64,000 bases of DNA from Latrodectus hesperus (lineage: Eukaryota; Arthropoda; Arachnida; Araneae; Theridiidae). The stretch lies in the NCBI GenBank assembly GCA_037975125.1, contig CM075850.1:72273890-72337889 (forward strand), in the 5' to 3' direction. Position numbers and translations under genes: made by a program. A model generated the notes under the pieces. That model ran no database searches. It had not been told where the DNA came from and was given only the letters and a program-made list of their open reading frames with translations. How positions within the stretch are numbered: the first letter of the stretch is position 1; the number at the start of each line of letters is the position of its first letter. This document shows positions 12,036-24,415 of the stretch, in pieces.

Positions 12036-15000
12036 AAGATAAAAGATAAAAAGTCCATCTAATAGTTTGCATCAATAGCGATTTCTTCTATTCGGTGTCG
12101 GTAGTGATAAGTAAAGCGATAGTTGTGAATATACGATTGTGGTTACAATTCGGCAAATGCAGTGATTACAACATTTTAATATAGATGTTGATTGAATGAA
12201 ACAACGTTTGCATGTTCCTAGTATAAAACATACGGAGTTCAATAATCAGGGTACTGTCCTTATCTTCCGAAATTAGTAATTGAGTATTGAGAAAATGCAT
12301 TACTGTTATAATTCTTCCACTACAAAAATATGTGTATTGAAAGAAAGTGCCCTCGTTTGATAAATTAACTTTTGTTAAGATTATCCATCACATGTTATTC
12401 CACTAAAGTTTGATGATGTTTTTATATTATTCCGTTCTTGTAATAAATTGCATTTTAATAGCTATCTGCTAAGTAATTGTTATGAGGTTCATACACCTCA
12501 TTAAACCAGTTTAAACCACCCTATTAAATGGTTTAAAATCCAGACACCACTTTAGATCACCGGTGTTTTAATTTCAACATTACTTGAAGAGCGATGCATT
12601 TGTGTTCAATTGTTTCAAGTGTGTCACAAAAAACGGCACTCGTTTCAGTAATTTAAGATTTTATATATTGGCTGTTTCCAAATTTTTAAATGTGAAGCAC
12701 TTTTTATTCTGCACGTATAATGGCAGCAGGCATTTTAGTTTTTAAATACTGTGGTATGTCTTGTAAAGATTATACAATTTGTAATATCTTGCTTATGAAA
12801 AAAGCCTGGGAAGGACTGCTTTAAAGGAAAAGATTACATGCTGTGGAAATTGTTCTTACTGAACCACCTGTGAAGGATTTTAGGATTAGGGATGTTGGTT
12901 TGGGATTACGTGTCCCTTGTAAGGTTTTAACCATGTATCATTTTTATTTCTAATGCTACTCACTGATGACTCATTGGACGATTGGTTAATGAATCACTGG
13001 ACTATCCGCCGAAGTTATGAGAAATAGTCGATCAAAGTACGAAAATTCCTAAAATTGTAATCTGTTTTAGTAACGTATAATGCATATGTATTTAATATTT
13101 ATAGCTGTGTTTATTTGCTTTTAACATAAAACCCAAGAAAAAAAAGACTAAAAGTCAAATGACACGAATTTATGTCCAGATTATAATCAATTTCTGTGCT
13201 TGTTTCAAGACTTTTACACAAGTTATTTTGGATTTTTGAGAGAAACTCATTTAAGAAAATATTCTTTATATTAAAGTAATTATTGGAAAACTACTAGAAT
13301 AAAATATATTCATACTGTATGTTCTGGTTTTGAATAGTAATTCTATTTTAATAATAAATACTCGATTCAAAATGTTATGCTTTTTCATTTTTACCACCAG
13401 TTATTTTTTATATAAATATTTTTAATGAAGGTATGTATCCTAAGTTATAAATATAATTTTTTTACATGTTATTTTAAAAGCAAATTTCTTAAAAAGAGTT
13501 TGTTTTCTGTATCTCGGTATATTTTAAACACAGTTTTTATTCCCGAATCATAGGTACTTTCAAAATAAACAGTTGATTGAAAAATACGTTCTGAAAAATA
13601 CATTCCATTTGATTGGAAAATACATTATTGAAAAAAGTAAATAACAATTTGCTTGTTTCATGTTATTTAGTTTGATTATTGGAAATGTATACGCATTTCT
13701 TCCCTAAGTAATATCATTCATATTGTGACGTAAACATAATTTTAAAAGTAGTTTCATTTTCCACCGTTAGGTGTCGTGTTTATGCCAACTTTGAAAATTT
13801 AAATCGAATTCATATTGTAGGAATTTTTGATTTCTACCGCATTGAAAAATCAAAATTGAATTTTTATGCTCACCTTTATCTTTAGATATTTTATTCTGAA
13901 TTCACTGCTTCCAAAGGAATAAATATTAAATTGAAAAGAAACTACTGTGGCCATGTTTCTGAATTTTTAAATATAATTTGATTTTAATCAAATGATTTGA
14001 TTTTTTTGATCCGATGTTTTAAACATCAAATGTTTTGATCAAATTTTTTGATCATTAACCTTCTTATAAATAGAATTTTCATTTTATCATAAATAATTTT
14101 ATTTATAAAAATATAATAAAATCAAAAGAAAAGAGAAAAAGATTTAGCAGCTTATGTTGAAGATTTTAAGCTCTTTGCGTTGCTTTGAGGTAATCCTGCG
14201 GTTTGCATTGAGGAATAAAATTAATTAAGCTTGACATTCAAAACTGAAAGATGAAGCTATGTTAAAATAACGTACCCCTAATTTAACGCGAATTCTATTT
14301 ATAATTACTACGTTAAATTTATTTCTGTTATTGAGTATCTAGCTTACAATTCTTTTTTATGAATGAAAATATTTAATCTCATCGTATTAACGGAATAGTT
14401 AACCTTCCAAAAAGTCGAGTAATTGATAAAAATTTTCATGGCGAAATTTTCGGTATATTGAGTGCGTTTACCTTCGTACTTCATTTCGTCCAATTTCCTC
14501 TTCATGCATAGTTTAATATTTCCTATTGTTGGGACATCGTAAATAATTAACATTAGTTACACCGAGTTCTTTAATTAACTCGAGTTTTTCTCAACGGTTT
14601 CTTGTGGGAAAAAAAGGGAAAAGAAAATGCAAATCAACTTGATAAACCAAAGAAACCATACCATCTTCGTTGGAGGTAAAAACACATCTAAAATTTGCAA
14701 AAAGAAAAAAAAAAAGGATTTGAATCTGTCTTTTACGGAAGGGTTAAGTCGAGGCAAATGAACGATCGTCTTCTATCGTCTCATTATTCACGTTAAAGGA
14801 TTAGGCATATCAGAGGAAGTTGCTCTGAATTGCAACTTGATCTGTGGCCACTATAGTGGAATGGTTAACTTTTTGCACAGCAAAAAATAAAAGAAAAATC
14901 GCTTTCTTTTTGTTTTGTTGATGGCGGAATTCTGGTTGATATAATATTCCACTTCTGCTGTGATTATGAAATGAAAAGCATGGTGATCTTCAGTTATGAT

Positions 15001-15471
15001 TTGTTTTTCTTATTTGAATAACACGTATTTTAATTTTTTGCAGATTATTTTTCCTTGTAGTCAATGTGTATTAAGAAAAACCATGCAGTGTTTTTGTGTG
15101 TCATAAAGTATTCATTTTGAAGGAAAAATTGTCGGAATTTTATTTAACCATTCTTGATATCATGAAGAAGAGCAGGAATTATCGTTCATTATTATTTGAA
15201 CTGATTTTTAAAATTAATGATTTTATTTTAAAAAAATAAGTTTTAAAATTAATATAACAGTTATAATTTCAAATCTTTAACAAACTTAAATATAAGCTAC
15301 TGAAGAGGAGTTTAAATGTGTATATTAGTGATTTAGATTACAGTTTATGTAAAATTGGTAAGATTATCTTTGATTGAATTGGAGAACAACAAAGATTACA
15401 CTTAGGTCCAAATAAATAAGTATTAATGGATTGTACCAAAATTTCTTCTCAACTTTTTACACCGTTTTCAA
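12036..15471. other. AT-rich non-coding DNA
   Basis: Contains the hairpin pair at 12482-12537, a cluster of TTTGATC/ATCAAA words at 13979-14055, an octamer word ATGCAAAT near 14626, and a CCACTATAGTGG palindrome near 14848. No gene is supported. Confidence 0.5.
12482..12537. repeat. Two adjacent short hairpins
   Basis: The first has perfect 7-bp arms ATGAGGT/ACCTCAT around a 6-nt loop (12482-12501). The second has perfect 9-bp arms TTTAAACCA/TGGTTTAAA around a 10-nt loop (12510-12518 and 12529-12537). They may be chance in AT-rich DNA or paired sites for a dimeric factor. No transposon ends surround them. Confidence 0.5.
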
Positions 15472-15695
15472 GGGCTCTGCATGGCCTAGGGTAGATTCTT
15501 TGGTGTCAGAGGTCCTAGCTTCCATCATTGTCTTCGCTGACCAATAGGAGATAAATATCATATGCCTGTTTTTCATATTCTCTTCTGAAGGTGTACTTAG
15601 GTTTCTTGCTTTCCTTTCTTGTGGTTTGTGAAAATGGCTCTTTGTCTATAATAAAACTCTGACAGATGGCAAATCACACAACAGTTTTCAACTGT
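15472..15695 (+). repeat. SINE family II, degenerate copy
   Basis: It has a GCATGGCCTAGGGTAGA head, AGGTCCTAGCTTCC as a decayed B box, a TTCTTGTGGTTTGTGAAAATGG block, and GTCTATAATAAAACTCTGACA with ATGGCAAATCAC at the end. All are in the family order seen at 3148. The copy is old. Confidence 0.6.
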
Positions 15696-17499
15696 TTGTC
15701 ATTTAGATCCTAATAGCATCTTAAGAGATGTTTTAATAAGAAGGGCATTATGTACCTAAAAAGCACAGCAAGTAATTAATTTGATTAATTATAGAGATAT
15801 TTAATCTAGGAAAAAGGGTTGTATCAGTTGAATTTCCTCAGAACATGACAATAAATTCCTTTAAGTGCAATTCTTTCCAAGTACATCTACTGATTGTAGC
15901 ATTATCACCAACCAGCATGAGTAACAAGTTTGCTTAGAGTCATGTCAAACACCGTGACACATGGAGTTGAGCTGCTTAATCTCAGCCATTGACTATTTTC
16001 TTACTCTTTGTGAATTTTTGATTAAGGTTGTCTTATCATACATTTCATTGTTTAGTCATATGTCCATAGTGACACATTATTTTCCGTGAGTCGGCGAATA
16101 CCAAGATGTTCTAGTACACAGCTTCCCATTCTAACGATAAAGAATTCCCCCCTGTAATCTTTCTGTACATATAGAATTCTCTAGATTTCTAATGTGAACA
16201 AATGTGGTCTTTTTATTTTATTTTTTTGTTATTATTATAGAACTAATCCATAAACTGTTAACTTAGCAACAAAACGATCAACAGAGACGATAATTTATTT
16301 TGCAAGCAATGTTTTTTTATTTTTTCATTATTCATATAATTGCTTAATTACAAAGCAAAATGATTCTACTTAAAAGTAGAGTAACATAAATCCTGAACTT
16401 TTATTTAGGATGATAAAATTAATTAATACCTGTTAATTAAAATGTTTTTCTTATTTCTATACATAGAATTCATATTAATTTCAATGCTTTTTTAATTTCT
16501 GTTAAATTTGCAGAATTTTCCATAACGAAAATTTTTTGCTAATTAATTAAATTTAATTATAGTTCTCTAATAGTAATTAGTAAATAATAATTTAATAATA
16601 GTTCTCTAATAGTTTTATTAATTACCTACTTCAAAGAATTTAAATGATAAACAATAAATAAAATTTGCATGTTTTAAAATAATCTTAGTATAAACTAATT
16701 TGTTGCTAACATTTAATTTGCATACATTAAATTAATGTACTCAACAATATTTATTAAAATTAATACATATTATAATTGCTTCAAAATGTACTGTGCAATA
16801 ACTTTCACAGCTTCTGAACGCTAGTTTTTTACAGTATACAGTGTTTTGTTTGAAAAATGAAATAGTCAGAATTCTTTTTAAATCTGAAAGTGTGTAAATT
16901 TTATTTGAACTGCTACTTTTTTCCAATATTGCTTTATCACATGTTTGTGTTAACTTAAATGTTTCTTCTGTCATATAATTCACTAATTCGAAAGTCAATT
17001 ATATCCATTTAAACCAATAAATCTCAATGGTAGTTCTGCTTGTTAATTACTGTTTTTTTCCTGCCAGTTATATATTGTTAAGATTATAGTTACTTTTTTA
17101 TAATATTATTCAAATGTTAGTATTTAAAGCAAACTAGGTCGTTTGTAAATTATAATTCTAACGTCATGGTTTAAAAAGGGAGACAATCTTCCGAATACAA
17201 TGAAAATTTTAGAACGTGAAAAATTATTTTATTAGCCCTTGAAAATGTGTCTTTGGTTCACAATAATTGAATTCTAGTACAATGAACGCAAATTTATTTA
17301 GTTCTGCAACTTCCTAACGAATGAGAACTGTTTCTTTTTTTTTCTGTTTACAGCATTATTACTATTGGTGATGGGTTTGTATCAATATTCTTTTTTAAAT
17401 GACACTTGTGTACCAAAATCCCAGTTTATGTCTGCTGCTCACCATAATTACTGATGCCGTTCACCTTTTCATCGCAAACATTTACTTATTTTGAAACAC
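15696..17499. other. AT-rich non-coding DNA
   Basis: A 16-bp word ATAGTTCTCTAATAGT is repeated at 16559 and 16598, a small 39-bp tandem duplication. Otherwise nothing specific is seen. Confidence 0.5.
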
Positions 17500-18110
17500 A
17501 GTCGTTAAGCATGTAAACCTCCATTCGCCGAGTATTTTAATGGTTCTGGACCCGGCAAATCCCTGTCTAAATCCCACCGCGACACAAGCTGCAGTTGGAG
17601 GAAAATGTTACAGTGTCTGCAAGGACCCGCCGAGGCAGATGAACCATGAAAATCTTCCAGCGCGGGAAGATCCTTGATAGGGCGGCCTCTTTCTGAAAAG
17701 AAGAAAGTTGTCTTTTGCATGCAGGTTAATTATACCGTAGGGGTTGCTCAATCGCAAGCTACAAAATTTCCTTCCGAGATCCACCATGGGCGCCAGACTA
17801 GGTCACGTGACTGAGTCCTGGTGCCTCGATCCATTGTGATTAGGGGGACTCTATAAGTGAGGAGTAATTGACAGGCATTGTGTGTTGTGAAATTTTAGAT
17901 TCAAGAATGGAATTTCTTGCCTACCACCAATATGCTCCAAGGACGACGTGCGGTTGGTTGCTCGAATGTTGTGAGATGAGTCACTAGTGAGGCGTTTTAT
18001 CGTTTGCGATTAGTGAGGAAGAGCGAGTCATCGATTGTAAAAACGAGCGCGGTTCATTTGCGACGTTTATTTGATATTTATCGTGGCTTATTAACCTCTG
18101 ACTTATTTGT
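17500..18110. promoter_or_regulatory. GC-richer island with CLEAR palindrome and AP-1 site
   Basis: A sharp compositional island inside AT-rich DNA. It contains a perfect 10-bp palindrome GTCACGTGAC at 17802-17811, identical to the CLEAR/M-box bound by TFEB/MITF-class bHLH-Zip factors, and a TGAGTCA AP-1 site at 17977-17983. A 71-codon minus frame at 17505-17720 has no recognised domain. An intronic enhancer is the favoured reading. A hidden non-coding exon is the alternative. Confidence 0.4.
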
Positions 18111-18939
18111 ATCTCGACGTGGGAAATAAAAGTTGAGCTTATTTTAAATTTGGAATCACGATGAAATTTTTTTTATATAACTAAAACAGCTATGAGCAAC
18201 ATAAGTAAAAATTTATATTTTTGAAAAAATTGTAATGAATGAAATCGTAAAAAAATTGTAATGAACGAATCAATTTAGAATTTGATATAATTTATTGGCA
18301 AAAATAATGGTACTTATACAATACTGCACACGCTTATGGCAATTTATTTTCAATTTTTCCGGATCTTTCAGAGAGCCTTATTTTATCCATATTTAAATGA
18401 TAAATAATTTTTTGTGCCTTTTCTTTATTAATATGAAGAGATTGAAACCTCAACATTGATATACAAAGATGCATATATTGCAATTTAAATTAATTTTTAG
18501 TTTTAATTAAAAAATTTTTAATATGCGTCCGTTATTTACTATCTGCAGAAAAATTCAAATCATCAAAAATTTATCACTTACAGGAATTAAAAAAAATTAT
18601 TTTTAATTGTTTTGGCTTAGTATTTGTCACTTGCAGAAGAATATAATTGTGTTGTTTCTTCATTAGTTTATGGATAAAGATACCAGAAGAATATTAAATA
18701 AATGTGTGTGTTAGAGTAAAATTTAAATTGTATTTCTACATATATTTAGCTTAACTTATTCATAGAAAATTTATTCAAAGAAAATAATTTAAATCCACAT
18801 TTTTATTTATATTAGTGTTACTGTGGAAAAAAAAAGTCTCCCGTACTACATATATATATATATAGAATATTTTCCCCATTTTTAAACATAGATATCATTG
18901 TTCTATTAATTGCCCCATTCGTAAATTATAGTAGTAAAT
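18111..18939. other. AT-rich non-coding DNA
   Basis: A short TA run at 18850-18864 and nothing else specific. Confidence 0.5.
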
Positions 18940-19180
18940 TGATGAAAGATGCACTTGTCTGCACATACAACGCCCATGGCTAAAATTATTGCGGCCCACT
19001 GAAGAGCCATCCATTATTGATTACCCGGGGGGAGTCGGAGGGGGTTTACCGGTGAGTCATCCCTAACATGAGACATCCAGCGATGCCTAGCAAAGTCGGG
19101 AGAGTTTTTATCGAGATTGCCCGAGATATGGTGCTCGAATTCGTAAATAGAAAGATCCGATTCACATTTATTATAATTTT
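18940..19180. promoter_or_regulatory. Short GC-richer island with AP-1 site
   Basis: It includes CCGGGGGGAGTCGGAGGGGG, a TTGATTAC homeodomain-type word, and an AP-1 site TGAGTCAT at 19053-19060. No coding frame of interest crosses it. It resembles a small cis-regulatory element. This is motif inference only. Confidence 0.35.
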
Positions 19181-19445
19181 TTTTTCTACAATTCTTTGAT
19201 TATTCATTCTGCTCACGAATAATGAGCAAAAACAAACGGGAAGTGATGAAAGCGATGAAGACGATAAAAATCGACGAGCGGACGTTCGAATCGCTTGGTT
19301 GATATTGGGATTTCATTCGTTTGTTGATTGTGATTGGCAGAGAAAAAAAAATATTTGTTTTGAGTGTGCGATAGAAAGAATCTGTATCCAATCTTATCCA
19401 GCCCTGATGTAGTACACGTGACATTTTTCTATTAATTCTCCTTTT

Positions 19446-19651
19446 CTACAATCAAATCCAAATTATTTCTAGCTTAGTTTGTCGAATGAAGACTGATTAA
19501 GATCAACTTCCTTCTAACTGTCAAATCTAAATTATTTCTAGCTTAGTCTATCGAAGTCTGATTAAAGTTAACCTGTAATTTAATCATAATCGAAAGCACA
19601 TCATTGTTTGGTATGAGAATATTTTTTAATCTTTAAGTCACTATATATATA

Positions 19652-19742
<91 letters not shown>

Positions 19743-19870
19743 AAATGATGTCAAAGTAAATTTTACAATATTTTGTTCATAATATGTCGAATGCAGACTC
19801 ATTAAGATTAATCTGAAATTTAAACGTAAAGAAATTTTTTAATTGGTAGGAGTATTTTTTAATCCTTAAT
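19446..19870 (+). repeat. Diverged local duplication flanking a TA tract
   Basis: The word AAATTATTTCTAGCTTAGT and its flanks occur twice in tandem (from about 19446 and 19513, offset about 65 bp). A longer segment, GAAGTCTGATTAAAGTTAAC through GTATGAGAATATTTTTTAAT, starting at about 19554, recurs at about 19790 with a 236-bp offset on the other side of the (TA)n tract. Successive local duplications, possibly promoted by the microsatellite, explain this. Confidence 0.6.
19642..19739. repeat. (TA)n microsatellite
   Basis: Alternating TA over about 98 bp, interrupted only once near 19653 (ATGATA). It sits between the two copies of a 236-bp-offset duplication. Confidence 0.97.
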
Positions 19871-20289
19871 TCTATTTGTTTAATCATACTTATAATAAGT
19901 AATTTTATAAAATACATGTTCGAAAAGTATATTTAGTGATTTAAGTAAATTTCCTATTATTAAAATTGATTTATTATATTTTAACTTTCTAATATTAAAC
20001 AAAGAATATTTGTGTTTTGAGTAGGAAATTTTACGAGGATCATTTTCTTAACATAAATGTTCAGTAAACTATATAAGCAAATATTCGTATAATGTTATTA
20101 CCAAATATAAATAGATTTAACCTACAATTGTGTTTGTGAAACAGTACTGTGTGGAAAAATTTTTTTTTCATTTTGTGGTCAGATATTTTATATTCGTAAA
20201 AACCACGAGAAATGAAACTAATGCCTTTAGTCGAACTTTTGAATAACTTGTCGGTGAATTTAGTCATTCTGTACTCACTATCATAGTGG
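19871..20289. other. AT-rich non-coding DNA
   Basis: Nothing specific until the hAT element begins. The last six bases, TAGTGG, are repeated at the far side of that element. Confidence 0.5.
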
Positions 20290-21518
20290 CAGACCTGCCA
20301 ACTTTTACGCATCGTGCGTAAAATTTACGCAAAATCGCCAGGTTTTACGCTTTTACTGATAGCATGAATTACTTTACGCGTTTCAGTTCTACTGTGGGCA
20401 AAATTTAAAAAAGAAAAAAATTTTATATCTTATTACATAATGGTGATCTTTTCTCGCTAGCCATGATGAGAAACTGAAATTAGCACCCCATTCAACCCAT
20501 TTATGGGAAGAGAAAACTGACTTCCCAGACTGTGGTCGCAAAGGCTCCTAGCGGTCCGAAAATGCACATGTCAAACCTATCGGGGTGGGGAAGCCTGATA
20601 CTAAAGAAGTCACTTGGTCAGAATTATATTTCACTTCATTCTTGATTGAGCACAACATACCATTCAGTGTTTCTGATCATGCTGGTCCCCTTTTCAGGAA
20701 AATGTTTCCTAAAAGTGAAAATGCAAAGCGTTATGTATGTGCTTGAACCAAAACTTCTGCCATTATAAATCTAAATGATTGTTATCTTTATTAGTGATAC
20801 CACACAGCAATGCAGAGTGTGAAAGAATTTTTAGTTAAGTGAAAAAGAATCGAAATGAATTTAGAAACTCACTCTCAAATAATAATTTAGAAAATTTGCT
20901 TATTGTGAAATCTTTAAGCGACGGATTCTGTTATGAGCAAGAGTTCAGTAAGAGTTTGTTAGAAAAGGCTAAAAAAGCCACTGTTACATCATTGAATTCT
21001 TCCAGTGTATAAAATATTAAAGAAATGTATTTAATGTAGAAAATTTTGTATGGAGTTTTTTTAATCTTTAACCCAGAATTTTTATTTTGTTAATTGTTGA
21101 TGTGCTTATAATTATTAACTTTAATTGATTTAAAAGCGATTGTGTGTAGCAGCATTATGTCCAGATAACTTATTTTTGTTAATAAATGATTGAAATAAAT
21201 ATTTCAACTGAGTGCAATTTAGTGTCATTGTGGAATGCAAAGTATTTCCTTGTAAATATTATTTTAATATTCAGAAAGCACAAAAATTGCAGTGTAATAT
21301 AAATGCATTCTGGAATCTATGGCTTTTAATAATTAAATCTTTAGATGAATTAAATTCTTAGCATCTGCATTTTCATTAGTTAATAATTTACCTTTATTTA
21401 ACATAAAATTAATAGTCAAGTAATAACTTAGTTAATTAAATTACGAAAATATATATCTAATATGTAATTTTGAAAAAAAAGTTTTACTGAAATACTTTTT
21501 CGAAAGTTGGCAGGTATG
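20290..21518 (+). mobile_element. Internally deleted hAT-superfamily DNA transposon
   Basis: The ends form an imperfect inverted repeat: CAGACCTGCCAACTTT on the left against CATACCTGCCAACTTT read inward from the right. A direct repeat TAGTGG abuts both ends (20284-20289 and 21519-21524). hAT insertions normally duplicate 8 bp, so the flanks may have mutated. Just inside the left end lies a cluster of TTTACGC words in both orientations (20303, 20316, 20324, 20343, 20373), like subterminal transposase-binding repeats. The interior encodes two separate pieces of a hAT transposase and lacks the part between them. An autonomous element would be much longer, so this is a deletion derivative. Confidence 0.82.
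20552..21012 (+). pseudogene. hAT transposase remnant (catalytic core deleted)
   Basis: Piece 1, in an open stretch from 20552, includes ELYFTSFLIEHNIPFSVSDH, GPLFRKMFP and, after an in-frame TGA, TKTSAII. This is the N-proximal region typical of BED-type hAT transposases of the kind found near host ZBED/ZMYM-like proteins. Piece 2, in another frame, reads VIPHSNAECERIFS, then a stop, then KNRNEFRNSLS and LENLLIVKSL, ending at TAA 21010-21012. This is the C-terminal hAT dimerisation domain. The two are only about 25 bp apart at 20765-20790, so several hundred codons including the catalytic acids are missing. It cannot encode an active enzyme. Confidence 0.82.
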
Positions 21519-22278
21519 TAGTGGTTTTTTAATATTTCAAAAAGTTTCTCATTTCCTTTAACAAATTCTTATTCTTATGCTGGATACAAAAAAGAAAAAG
21601 AAAACTTTTAGGAAATAACTTCAATATTTGTATTTAATGTGACTATTTTCAAATAAATTTATTGTTATTTATCTTTTCAATAAAATCATAGCTACTAATT
21701 GTACCTATTTTTTCGGATTTATGTTTCAATTTTTCTGGATTAGTTCCTATTTTTCCATACTGTTTCGTGTGCCTGTTGTTACTGAAAATACAGTTCTTAT
21801 CATCTATTGCTTTATTCAGTTTCATTTTTAGAAAATGTGTTATATAATAATGAATAAAATGAAGGCAACTCCTGATGTCTTTCCTACTCTTACAAATTAT
21901 ATATTTTGTAATTTTGAATCTAATTAAATTTTTAATATTTATTATATATATTGTACTGATTATGTGTTTTTGTAATTATTTTAAAATGAAGTTAGGTTGG
22001 TGAGTTTTTTTTTCTATTAAAAATTCTATAAAAGTAACGCCCTGCAAAATTGAAATATTTAAGTTCATATTATTTGCTTGCGTGAGCTTTAAAATTGTTT
22101 GTTATGTATATAAATTTTTATGCTTTAAAGTTGTTAATATTATAACCATATTTATAGAAAATCCTTTCAAAAACTTTTTAATTAAATTAATAAAGTATGG
22201 ATTGATAAATGAAAATTATAAAGGGCTTTACAATCAATATTTTAGTAGGATTTAATTTTTTAATTTATAAATAAATAG

Positions 22279-22281
<3 letters not shown>
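21519..22281. other. AT-rich non-coding DNA
   Basis: Nothing specific beyond the TAGTGG repeat at its left edge. Confidence 0.5.

Positions 22282-22335
<54 letters not shown>
22282..22335. repeat. (TA)n microsatellite
   Basis: Uninterrupted TA alternation over 54 bp, the shortest of the seven long tracts. Confidence 0.97.
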
Positions 22336-22338
<3 letters not shown>

Positions 22339-23210
22339 TGATGGTATCATCTTTGAAGATATGAATGTAAATTCCTAAAAATTATATATTTTCTGTATGA
22401 TTACCAAACCACGTGGTATTCCTATAGTATTTGTTATATATACTTAATATCCCTTAGTATCTGTTATATATGTAAACTGTATACTTTCCAATTAGTGAAC
22501 TCTTATTTTGTTATACCATTCTGCACATGTGATGGATTGTTTTGAGTGCTTAGAAAAAATGTTTCACCTATTTAAAATTTTAATTTTGCATTTAAATTAG
22601 ATTCTTTTAAAAAATCAAAAATTATCCAATTATTACGTAATTACACATTTTTGAACCAATAAAAATTTCCCTAATAAAAATAATTTTCAATTCATATTCA
22701 ATAAATCTTTTCTACTTTATGTTGACAGTATTTTGAAGATTCAGAATTGAATTGAATCAATTTTTTAGACTACAAATACAAGTTTTCTTGGGCTTTAAAA
22801 AATTGAAGATATTGATTATTTTCTAAGCTTAACTATTGTTTCCTAGAATAGGAATGCTATTGTTCTTATTAATTTTATTCTGACTTTCAAGACACCACAA
22901 TATTTGGGTAAAACTTTATGCAATTTTTTCTATTCTTTATTCTCATATAGAAACAAGGAAACAGATTATATCAAAAGTTAGAACTCTTTCCTTTCTAATG
23001 TGTTTTTACTAATAATAATATGTTAATATAATATTTTTAGTTCTTCATTCTGAAATTGTGCTTGATTTCTCTTCACTTATTTTTTATATAAAAGAATTGA
23101 TTTGTGAGATTATAAGGAGGTCAAAACTATAAATTAAATTCCCACTGTCTAGATATAAGAAAGTTTAAATGTCGTACAATGGCATTATTTTTCATTTGGG
23201 GTGATTTCCA
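22336..23210. other. AT-rich non-coding DNA with a 30-bp tandem duplication
   Basis: At 22421-22480 two 30-bp units share TTAGTATNTGTTATATAT. Otherwise nothing specific is seen. Confidence 0.5.
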
Positions 23211-23720
23211 TTTAAAGATCGGTTTCGTGCTGTCCGCGAATGCATATATACATAGATATTTTGTACATTTTCTATACCCTATATAAAAACCAAAAATTAA
23301 ATATTTACAAATTATCGATGAGAAATAATCCTATTCTGAAATTAAGATTAAGTGTATAAACTCCGCATGAAGTATGAAAGGAGAATAAGCCCCACTGGAG
23401 CAAAACATCTTCCAAGATGCGCTTGTATAAAAGATCATTCTTTCTTCGTAGTTCATTTTTATGTACCATCGACTAGAGGCGGCAGTAAATAAAATCCCAA
23501 GGATCCACCAGCTACAATTCAGGATCTTGGGGATGGAGCCATCAAAAACCGCAAATAATTTACGATCATTTCCTTCCTTTCGAGGAACTGAGCAAGCAGC
23601 TTATATCGATATTTTCTGTCTTCGATATTGCAGGGTTATAAGTGATCTTAGGCTAGAACGGTTTCTCATACACTCAGATGAAAAGATCGATTGTTAACCT
23701 TTTCCAGAAAGATTTCAGAA
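23211..23720 (+). promoter_or_regulatory. GC-richer island with TATA-box-like element
   Basis: TATAAAAG at 23426-23433 is followed 25-30 bp later by a possible initiator (GTTCATTT near 23451) and an ATG at 23461 opening a 78-codon frame. The peptide has no domain, signal or repeat that I recognise, and the frame lacks a convincing downstream splice or polyadenylation context. The arrangement is core-promoter-like but could be chance. An intronic enhancer is an equally good reading. Confidence 0.3.
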
Positions 23721-24336
23721 TCGGCCCTCTTATTTCTGCATTTTCATTGAATTTGGCGATGGGAATGAAACTTGAGAAATTAATATTTATAATGGTATTG
23801 TATTATGAAAAATATAGGCTCTTGTGTTGAAAATGTAGCTGAGTGAATTTTAGTTGGGATCATAAAATCGAATTTATCTCTTCCAAAATTTTTTTATATT
23901 GTGTGTTAGCGAAAATGGCGTTGACGTTAAATGTTTTGATTCGCCCAGCTTCTTAATTGTGAATAAAAATTCTGGTAATTTCAGTTAACAAAATGATAAT
24001 ATGAAGTAATTATATGAGTTTAATTTAAATAAAAGTAAATGTTGTTATATTTTATCTTATCTTCAATTTTTAAATTTGTACTTTGAATCGAAAGCCTATT
24101 TACAAAAATATTTATTATTTATATTCTTTTGTTTCAAATTTTCAAATAAATCATGACTGTTTTTCCCCCTTAAAATAAATGATTCTTGAAATCATCGTAT
24201 GATAAACATTATTCATAAAATATTTAAAAATAAACGATAAACTTTACTTATTCAAGACTATACTTTATTACATTAGAAATATATTGGCAGTATAGGGAGT
24301 CTTTAGTCATTTCTGTTATCGAACTTTATTTCTATG

Positions 24337-24338
<2 letters not shown>
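23721..24338. other. AT-rich non-coding DNA
   Basis: Nothing specific seen. Confidence 0.5.

Positions 24339-24411
<73 letters not shown>
24339..24411. repeat. (TA)n microsatellite
   Basis: Uninterrupted TA alternation over about 73 bp. Confidence 0.97.

Positions 24412-24415
<4 letters not shown>

Noticed and set aside
13979..14055. Inverted TTTGATC/ATCAAA cluster as a transposon end or TCF enhancer
   Set aside because: Words are short, low in complexity and fit AT-rich chance. No boundary or duplication found.
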